A DNA stretch of 53,531 nt from Chloroflexota bacterium (GTDB lineage Bacteria; Chloroflexota; UBA6077; FW602-bin22; CADDYW01), in assembly GCA_021323915.1 (NCBI GenBank), contig JAJPKB010000376.1, positions 1 through 53,531 of the forward strand, in the 5' to 3' direction. The notes under the pieces are model-generated. The model saw only the letters and a list, made by a program, of their open reading frames with translations. It was not told the DNA's origin and made no database searches. Both the position numbers and the translations under genes were made by a program. This document shows positions 47,926 to 53,531 of the stretch, piece after piece. Within the stretch, counting starts at the first letter, position 1. The number at the start of each line of letters is the position of its first letter.

Positions 47926-49266
47926 TCTTCCCCCCACTCCAGCATACCACTTCCCGCTATCCTTGATCGTTCGCTCCTGCGTGGCATAATCGACGTAAAT
48001 CAGGCCGAAGCGGCGGGTGTAGCCGAAGGCCCATTCGAAGTTGTCCATCAAGGACCAGGCAAAATAGCCCTGGAGCGGAGCACCCGCGTCGATCGCCGCG
48101 CGCGCCGCTGCCAGGTGCCGGGCGTAGTACGAGGTCCGGAGCGGGTCGGCGACCCGTCCATTGATCGGTGCCTCGTCCGGATAAGCCGCGCCATTCTCGG
48201 TGACGTAAAGCGGACCGGTGGGGTAGTCACGAGCGAGCCGCACCAGTAGATCGGTGAAACCTTGCGGATAGACCGCCCAGCCCATCGCGGTCTTTTCGTC
48301 GGTCGGCGCCGGCCCATGCCTGACACCGAGGGGCCTATTCTGCGGATCGTCGCGGACGAACGAGGACGAGTAGTAGTTTACCCCGAGGAAGTCGGTCGGC
48401 GCGGCGATGACCTCGAGATCGGTTGGCAGGATCTCCGGCACCACGTTCGGACCATAGAGCGCGAGCATGTCCGTCGGATAGCCACGGCCGTAGAGGGGAT
48501 CGAGGAACCAGCGGTTGGCGAAGCCGTCCTGACGGTACGCGGCGGCACGGTCGAGCTCGGAGTCTGTCGCCGGGTAGACCTGCGACGGATTCAAAACGAT
48601 GCCGATCCGCGCGTCCGGGACGTTTTGGCGCAGGACCGTCGTTGCCTGGCCATGCGCCAGGAGCAGCCCGTGCGTCGCGTGGATGGCGTCAGCGAAGCTG
48701 GTGCGCCCGGGCGCATGCTCACCGGTCCAGTAGCCGAGGAAGGCGCTGCACCAGGGCTCGTTCAGGGTAATCCAGTGCTTGATCCGGTCGCCCAGCCGCC
48801 GCGAGACGACGTTGGCATACTCGGCGAAGGCGTCGGCGGTAGCGCGATTGGGCCAGCCGCCCGCGTCTTCAAGAGGCTGAGGAAGGTCCCAGTGGTAGAG
48901 CGTCGCCCAGGGGGTGATGCCGGCCGCGAGCAGCGCGTCGACCAGCCGCTCGTAAAATGTCAATCCGGCCTCGTTCACCCCGCCGCGCCCGTCGGGCACG
49001 ATCCGCGACCAGGCGATCGAAAAGCGATAAGCCCCCAGGTTGAGCGCTTTCATAAGCGCGACGTCAGTGCGCCAGCGATGGTAATGGTCGCAGGCGACGT
49101 CGCCGGTGTCTCCGTTCACCACCTTGCCGGGCGTGTGGCTGAAGCGATCCCAGATCGATTCGCCCCGTCCGTCCTCGCCGGCCGCCCCTTCGATCTGATA
49201 AGCCGCCGTCGCCGCCCCCCAGAGGAAGCCCGCGGGAAAATTCGAGATAGACTCGGGTACTTGCAT
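47893..49266 (-). CDS. Family 1 beta-glucosidase/beta-galactosidase
   Basis: A 457-residue cytoplasmic GH1 enzyme of standard length that hydrolyses beta-linked disaccharides or short oligosaccharides. FPAGFLWGAATAAYQIEGA is the GH1 N-terminal signature. Acid/base Glu lies in WITLNEPW, nucleophile Glu in LYVTENGAAYPDE, and the aglycone region YFAWSLMDNFEWAFGYTRRF is intact. No signal peptide, so the substrate must be imported. It starts 20 bases from a tandem 17-bp repeat that may control it. Its 3' end overlaps the decayed permease reading frame. Confidence 0.93.
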   Translation of the reverse strand: MQVPESISNFPAGFLWGAATAAYQIEGAAGEDGRGESIWDRFSHTPGKVVNGDTGDVACDHYHRWRTDVALMKALNLGAYRFSIAWSRIVPDGRGGVNEAGLTFYERLVDALLAAGITPWATLYHWDLPQPLEDAGGWPNRATADAFAEYANVVSRRLGDRIKHWITLNEPWCSAFLGYWTGEHAPGRTSFADAIHATHGLLLAHGQATTVLRQNVPDARIGIVLNPSQVYPATDSELDRAAAYRQDGFANRWFLDPLYGRGYPTDMLALYGPNVVPEILPTDLEVIAAPTDFLGVNYYSSSFVRDDPQNRPLGVRHGPAPTDEKTAMGWAVYPQGFTDLLVRLARDYPTGPLYVTENGAAYPDEAPINGRVADPLRTSYYARHLAAARAAIDAGAPLQGYFAWSLMDNFEWAFGYTRRFGLIYVDYATQERTIKDSGKWYAGVGGRFFTPRNGGSR

Positions 49267-49285
49267 TGAGTTCGTGTTTCCCTAT

Positions 49286-49319
49286 GACAATGCTTCAGAT
49301 TGGACAATGCTTCAGATTG
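49286..49319. repeat. Tandem 17-bp duplication upstream of the GH1 gene
   Basis: GACAATGCTTCAGATTG occurs twice, back to back and identical (49286-49302 and 49303-49319), immediately upstream of the beta-glucosidase start. Its position suits paired operator sites or a recent replication slip. The remaining bases to 49524 show nothing. Confidence 0.7.
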
Positions 49320-49524
49320 GGATCCGTTGGATCATCAAATCCTAACACATTCCGGAGAAGAGGGGAGACCTTGCGCTATCAGTGATGGTGACGGTGCTAA
49401 ACGAAGAGACGCCAAGGCAATTGCCCCCAACAGAACCTGTTTGACACGCCAGGGTTCTCTACGACGGGCGCGGGAGAGGAGCCGCGATTGGACAGCCCAG
49501 GTCTATTCGGCGCTTCGGACGGTC

Positions 49525-49869
49525 CTACGACGGCCCCCGAGGCCCGTCCGCTGGGCTGGGGCGGCAGAACCGGCTGGCCACGTCGCGGCTCCGCGACCAG
49601 GCCCCGGACCAGAAGCCAAATCCAGGGACGACGTGACGGAAACGACGGAACCCGGCGCGAGCATTCACTGGCGTCGTACCGGGCGGGCAGACCGGGGCAG
49701 CTCCGGGACTTAGCAGGGCCGGCCTCGGGGTGGGCCGGGCCGTGGCGTGAACCGCCGCCAGGGCAACCCCGACCGAGTTGACGGCCGACGGTAGGATCAG
49801 AGACCAAGCGGCAAGCAGAAGCAGCGGCGCGACGATGAGCCAGACCGGGACACGTGGCAGCCGGTTCAT
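49525..49869 (-). CDS. Small membrane or secreted protein, unknown
   Basis: A 114-residue protein starting with a hydrophobic helix (VWLIVAPLLLLAAWSLILPS), followed by a Pro/Arg-rich, low-complexity tail (TPRPALLSPGAAPVCPPGTT). Its ATG overlaps the stop of the preceding gene (ATGA), which argues for translational coupling and a real gene. No family recognised. Confidence 0.45.
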   Translation of the reverse strand: MNRLPRVPVWLIVAPLLLLAAWSLILPSAVNSVGVALAAVHATARPTPRPALLSPGAAPVCPPGTTPVNARAGFRRFRHVVPGFGFWSGAWSRSRDVASRFCRPSPADGPRGPS

Positions 49870-50486
49870 CGGGACGGCCCCGTGAGCTCGCGAATCGTGT
49901 CGGCCAGCGTCGTTGAACGGGAAAGTGCCATCTCTAATCCTCCTAGATCCTGCCCAGAGAATACGAGTACCCCCAGATCATTGCGGACGCGACGAATCGT
50001 CTCACGCACCGCGTGCAGTCGATCGACCATCTGCTGGCCCGCATCGGGCAGCCCCTCTGAGGTACCCCAGAGAACCGACGCCGCGGCGATGCGCTCGGCG
50101 GTTTGCCAGAGGGTCTCGGCCACATCATGGGCGAAGCTAGCGACCTGATCAGGCACCGGTCCCAGATCGAATGTCGCCAGGGAACGAAGGGTGGACAGGC
50201 CACGCTGTAGATCGAGTAGCTCGTCGGTTGCCTCGATCAACGCCGTCCGGAGAGGAGAGTCGGACAAATTTCGTCGGAGGCAGGCACGAACTTGCTCGGG
50301 CTGACCAGTTCGCTCGTAATACCAGAGCGCCTCGGCGAGGATCCCCGCGCGCTCTGCCCGCGCCGCGCGCGAGGCATCGGAGAGCGGATTCCATTCCAGT
50401 TCAACAAGACCACGGTACCGGAGCGCGAGCAATACCGCGACGACGATCATGGCCAGTGCGACCGAAATAGCGGCTACCATTACCAT
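49866..50486 (-). CDS. Membrane-anchored helical protein, unknown
   Basis: A 206-residue protein with one N-terminal membrane helix (ISVALAMIVVAVLLALRY) and a long helical, charged cytoplasmic domain (ERAGILAEALWYYERTGQPE; AERIAAASVLWGTSEGLPDA). ATG at 50486 follows GAGAGG by 7-12 bases; the longer open frame has no better site. It overlaps the following small membrane gene by four bases, so the two probably act together. No known domain seen. Confidence 0.6.
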   Translation of the reverse strand: MVMVAAISVALAMIVVAVLLALRYRGLVELEWNPLSDASRAARAERAGILAEALWYYERTGQPEQVRACLRRNLSDSPLRTALIEATDELLDLQRGLSTLRSLATFDLGPVPDQVASFAHDVAETLWQTAERIAAASVLWGTSEGLPDAGQQMVDRLHAVRETIRRVRNDLGVLVFSGQDLGGLEMALSRSTTLADTIRELTGPSR

Positions 50487-50702
50487 AATGGTCCTCTCAG
50501 TCCTTCCGGGCGCGTCCAAGTGCCGCGGGATGATAATGATGGCGTGGCCAAAGCTATTCCCCCAGTCCACTCAAAACGACGGTCAGACTAAGCTCGGCTT
50601 TGGCGACCACCCGCCAGGTTTCCTTTTTATCGTAGTCCATTCAGCGCTTACGTCAAGAGGGCAGGGAGCGCTTGGCATAAAGAGTGGCGGCTCAAGGCAG
50701 CG

Positions 50703-51878
50703 CTAAGACGACGAGGGGAGCGACGGATCGTTGTCTACCAGCCAGGCCTCCCCGGCTCTTTCGCTGCTGGCGTAGCCGGTAACGTATCCCCAGCTCACCG
50801 GACTCACGCCAAGCGCAACGAGAATACTTGGCACCAGTTTCTCTTCAATCGGCATATCCACCTTGAAGTACTCTTGAAGCTTCTGGCGAATGTAGCGCCG
50901 CGGGATCTCCGGCGAGAGTTGCTGGACTTCCCGCGACACGCCTACTTCCTTCGACAACCGCGAGTACTGAAACTGCTCCCCGATCTTCAACCAGTAATCT
51001 TTGCGGACATTGTAATCTTCGATCGCCTTCTGCCGACGCTTCTCGAACTCCTCCCGGGACAACGAGCCAGTATTGTCCTTGTTCTGCTTCATAAACGCAA
51101 GCACCCCCGGATCCAGGGAGGGATAGCTCACTTCCGCGAAGATCGGGATTTTCGACTGCCAATTGTCCTTATCGAAGATGTGATCGACGCTTCCTGAGGC
51201 AGTCAGGTCGAGCCAGGCAATCTGGGTACCGCCTTTTCTAAGGGCAAGAACCAGATCGGGACGGGTCGATCCGACGGCAACCTGGGGTATCACTGAGCAT
51301 CCCGAGGGCGGAGATGGGCGGAAGCCAGAACCTTCTTCGCTGACCAGCGATTCGATCACGTAGCCAAACGTCGCCGCCATCAGCTTCGGCTGCCGATTCG
51401 CCAGGAAATCACTCCACTTCTGGGCCCACAGCTCGGTATAGCCATTCAGCTTGGCGTAGGGGCCAAGGCTGGGCACGGTGATCGCATACTCATATGCGTG
51501 TTTGACCGCCTCATTGAAGGCAGCAAAAAAGGACTTCGCCAACGCAATCATCTCGCCGTTGGTGCTATTGTAGGTCTCGTTCTCGATGTCGCGCTGGACG
51601 AGCGTGAACAGATCGTTGGCTCGTGATCCCCATTGTTGCAAGCTGCGCTGAATTGCCTGATTTCCCGATCTGGCTCGGAGCAAAGATGAGGCAACGGTCG
51701 GGAGCTGACCAGTCCACGCCAGGCGCTGCAATCTCTGATTCCCCAGACTCCGCTGGAGGCCCAAAATCGGTAGGGAACCATCAGCCCCGCTACTGACGAG
51801 GCTTTCGTTCGACCGTGATCGCGGGTCACGGATGCGGTTATCCGGGCCTTGATGCTTCCCCTTCTCTTTCAATTTCAA
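50703..51878 (-). CDS. Protein with eCIS-type LQR-GN motif and PD-(D/E)XK-like signature
   Basis: A 391-residue soluble protein. The basic N-terminus leads to LQRSLGNQRLQRL (41-53) and a second, weaker copy SGNQAIQRSL (71-80). This resembles the LQRTIGNRAV motif of the DUF4157 protein at 23144 and of other injection-system-associated proteins. Further on, GSTRPDLVLALR (Asp208) and IAWLDLTASGSVDH (Asp224), about 16 residues apart after a Glu-containing helix (FGYVIESL), resemble a PD-(D/E)XK nuclease core with Thr in the Lys position. A toxin payload is therefore plausible but unproven. The TTG start at 51878 has GGAGGGG 10 bases upstream; another in-frame TTG lies six bases before. Confidence 0.6.
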   Translation of the reverse strand: MKLKEKGKHQGPDNRIRDPRSRSNESLVSSGADGSLPILGLQRSLGNQRLQRLAWTGQLPTVASSLLRARSGNQAIQRSLQQWGSRANDLFTLVQRDIENETYNSTNGEMIALAKSFFAAFNEAVKHAYEYAITVPSLGPYAKLNGYTELWAQKWSDFLANRQPKLMAATFGYVIESLVSEEGSGFRPSPPSGCSVIPQVAVGSTRPDLVLALRKGGTQIAWLDLTASGSVDHIFDKDNWQSKIPIFAEVSYPSLDPGVLAFMKQNKDNTGSLSREEFEKRRQKAIEDYNVRKDYWLKIGEQFQYSRLSKEVGVSREVQQLSPEIPRRYIRQKLQEYFKVDMPIEEKLVPSILVALGVSPVSWGYVTGYASSERAGEAWLVDNDPSLPSSS

Positions 51879-52028
51879 TGCTCCCCTCCATCCTTAGCAG
51901 CCGGCAAAGTGCTGGAGCTATCTGCCCGACACGACGCTCTCCCCTGCCGCCATTATAGCGCGCACTGAGCTGCTTTTGGATCACGAAGACCACCAAATGG
52001 CCTGAAAAAGGCGCCCAAAAGCACAGTC

Positions 52029-53090
52029 TCACTGGGTCAAAAACGCCCGGGCGATGGCAGCAGTTCGGCTCGTGACGTCCAGCTTCCGGTAGATATGTTC
52101 CAGGTGCTTCTTCACAGTGCGCGGGTGCAGGACGAGGATCCCAGCGATCTCGGCGTCGGAATGCCCCCGAGCAACGAGCTGAAGGACATCGATCTCCCGA
52201 CGCGTCAGGCCAAGCGCTACCAGATGGGTAACCGATGGCCTGGTGATGCGCTCTTCGAGGAGCAACGTGGCAACGTCACCAAACTCGTCGGGCGGGATGA
52301 ACCGAATGGTAAGCTGCCCCCCGTCACGCTCAACGACGAGCGGCACGGCTGGCGGCGGGACGTCGTCAGTCTGGTCCAGGTGCGCTTGCTGGCGCTGGAC
52401 CCAGTCACGGAGCGCCGCCGGAAGAGCACCGGCCAGCTCGGCCGTGGGTCCGAAATAGTCCGCGAGCCAGCGCTCGGCACGGGGGCTGACGAACTGGCAC
52501 TGGCCGGACGTGGTCAGGAGGATCAGACCGCGATTGACGAGGTCGAACGCCTTGACAACACGGCCGAGCAGCTCAGCAGTCTGGTAAGTCTGGGCGAGAT
52601 AAGGGCGCGCCAGGTCGAGGAGCAGGCGCTCACGCTCAGTGAAGCTACGTTTCCTCCGGTTGAAGGCAATACCAACGACGAGGGGGGCAGGCATCGGGAG
52701 CGCGAAGGCAAGCTGGTCTTCCACCCCAAGCGGGCCATAGAGCTCGTGGTACAGCCCGAGCCGGTGGAACTGCCGCTGGCCGAGGAAGTCGGAGATCTTG
52801 AGCGCCCGACCGTTCCGGCTCTGGCGGTAATAGCTGATCATCGGGTGCTCGTCGAGGTGGCGCGCCAGGATCTCCGCGGCATCCGGCGGGACCGGCTCCG
52901 GCGGTATCGCCTGCCCGACGACGCGGCGATACTCCGGGTTTATCTCGTTGTAGGCGATGAGGTCGGCGGGAACGAGTCTCCCGAGCGCGGTAAGGGCCCG
53001 GGCCGGGAAGGAAGTGAGGTCGCGAATACTGCGGATCTCACGCAAGACGGCAAGGAGGGTCTCAAGGTCAGACGAAGACAAGCACTCCAC
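52029..53090 (-). CDS. LuxR-family transcriptional regulator
   Basis: A 353-residue regulator. The N-terminal 270 residues are a probable sensor region (GAF/PAS-like; GRLVPADLIAYNEINPEYRR, then FTERERLLLDLARPYLAQTY, a segment typical of LuxR proteins with this architecture). The C-terminal helix-turn-helix of about 65 residues is classical: LTRREIDVLQLVARGHSDAE, IAGILVLHPRTVKKHLEHIY, RKLDVTSRTAAIA. The start is GTG with GAGGGAG just upstream. It diverges from a secreted beta-helix-like protein gene 127 bases away, a possible target. Confidence 0.87.
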   Translation of the reverse strand: MECLSSSDLETLLAVLREIRSIRDLTSFPARALTALGRLVPADLIAYNEINPEYRRVVGQAIPPEPVPPDAAEILARHLDEHPMISYYRQSRNGRALKISDFLGQRQFHRLGLYHELYGPLGVEDQLAFALPMPAPLVVGIAFNRRKRSFTERERLLLDLARPYLAQTYQTAELLGRVVKAFDLVNRGLILLTTSGQCQFVSPRAERWLADYFGPTAELAGALPAALRDWVQRQQAHLDQTDDVPPPAVPLVVERDGGQLTIRFIPPDEFGDVATLLLEERITRPSVTHLVALGLTRREIDVLQLVARGHSDAEIAGILVLHPRTVKKHLEHIYRKLDVTSRTAAIARAFLTQ

Positions 53091-53217
53091 GGTCTCCCTC
53101 GCCCTGGCCGCAAAGATACGTCTTTTGCCGTATTTACAGTACCCAATATGGTTTCTAAAATCAAGGCCGCTTTGCGATCAACGGTTTGACGAATTTTTGA
53201 TAAAAGGGGTTAACACC

Positions 53218-53531
53218 GTGCGTCGCGTCTATTTGCGATCTCGTCTCGCCGGCCTGGCGGTCGGGCTCGCGTTGGTCTTGGCCCTCGCCGCGACCAGTAC
53301 CGCGTTGGCCGCCAGTTCCTCGGTCTCGGCAGCGTCCAACGGGGATATCGTCTGGAGCGGCACGGTTCCTCTCACAAGTGACTTTAAGGTGCTACCCGGC
53401 CAGACCCTCACGATCGAGGCCGGCACGACGATTCAAGTCGCGTGTAATTGTGGGATTTACGTCCAGGGGCCAGGGAATGGTCAGCCAGCCGCGAGTCTGG
53501 CTGCCAACGGCACGAGTGGAAACCCGATCAT
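53218..53531 (+). CDS. Secreted beta-helix-like protein, N-terminal part (runs off the window)
   Basis: A partial gene, 104 codons visible. Signal peptide: RSRLAGLAVGLALVLALAAT, ALAAS cleavage area. The mature start reads DIVWSGTVPLTSDFKVLPGQ, TLTIEAGTTIQVACNCGIYV, the pattern at the beginning of right-handed beta-helix surface proteins (a value-rich strand, then PGQTLTIEAGTTI). GTG at 53218 has AAGGGG 8 bases upstream. The frame stays open to the last base. Confidence 0.7.
   Translation, partial: MRRVYLRSRLAGLAVGLALVLALAATSTALAASSSVSAASNGDIVWSGTVPLTSDFKVLPGQTLTIEAGTTIQVACNCGIYVQGPGNGQPAASLAANGTSGNPI

Noticed and set aside
52095-53189. 364-codon plus-strand frame opposite the LuxR-type regulator
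   Set aside because: Antisense shadow of an unmistakable LuxR helix-turn-helix gene.

Overview
The window is high-GC bacterial DNA with short intergenic gaps, many ATGA/TGATG-type stop-start overlaps, GTG/TTG starts and clear GGAGG-type ribosome binding sites. Single-membrane style lipoproteins ending in a -C-G-S lipobox, duplicated carbohydrate ABC importers with Gfo/Idh/MocA and LLM enzymes, DUF433/PIN pairs and an unlinked 5S rRNA suggest a Chloroflexota bacterium (Thermomicrobia-like). That placement is inference; no 16S or marker gene is present.

Region 1 (1-6.5 kb): an LCP-PASTA cell-wall protein, a secreted family-5-type glycoside hydrolase, a compact 5S rRNA-tRNA(fMet) transcription unit with its own consensus promoter and perfect terminator, a decayed PIN-like gene and a repeat lipoprotein. 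Region 2 (6.8-18.5 kb): two divergent carbohydrate ABC import operons with the same internal gene order. The rightward one is combined with a Gfo/Idh/MocA dehydrogenase, a lipoprotein polysaccharide lyase (PL8) and an RraA-type aldolase-like protein, consistent with depolymerising and catabolising an acidic polysaccharide. Region 3 (18.5-25.2 kb): an RnfD-like membrane protein with an FMN-binding partner, a small RelE-like protein, an LLM flavin oxidoreductase divergent from an FMN reductase, and a DUF4157 (eCIS core) protein.

Region 4 (25.4-44.5 kb) is a composite defence island. A SNF2-type helicase and an overlapping N6-adenine methyltransferase begin a DISARM class-1-like system. A very large helicase with MZB/DUF1998 zinc modules and a C-terminal PD-(D/E)XK-like nuclease ends it, about 6.8 kb away. 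Between them are a DarT-like ADP-ribosyltransferase paired with an ADP-ribosylglycohydrolase (ARH) under its own promoter with a palindromic operator; a second, decayed copy of the methyltransferase 3' end; a 100-bp direct repeat pair; an IS630-family element; a DUF3800 protein divergent from a winged-helix-like protein; and a MerR/DUF433-PIN toxin-antitoxin pair that reads directly into the big helicase. Six copies of a GC-rich palindromic repeat lie in frame inside the three large defence genes.

Region 5 (44.5-53.5 kb): gene remnants, a MOSC protein, a sulfatase, an ABC-2 permease pseudogene with a nonsense codon, a GH1 beta-glucosidase, a two-gene membrane module, a second protein with the eCIS-type LQR-GN motif and a nuclease-like signature, a LuxR-type regulator and the start of a secreted beta-helix-like protein.

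The best candidate for an undescribed system is the DarT-like/ARH pair and its embedding in the repeat-riddled DISARM-like locus.
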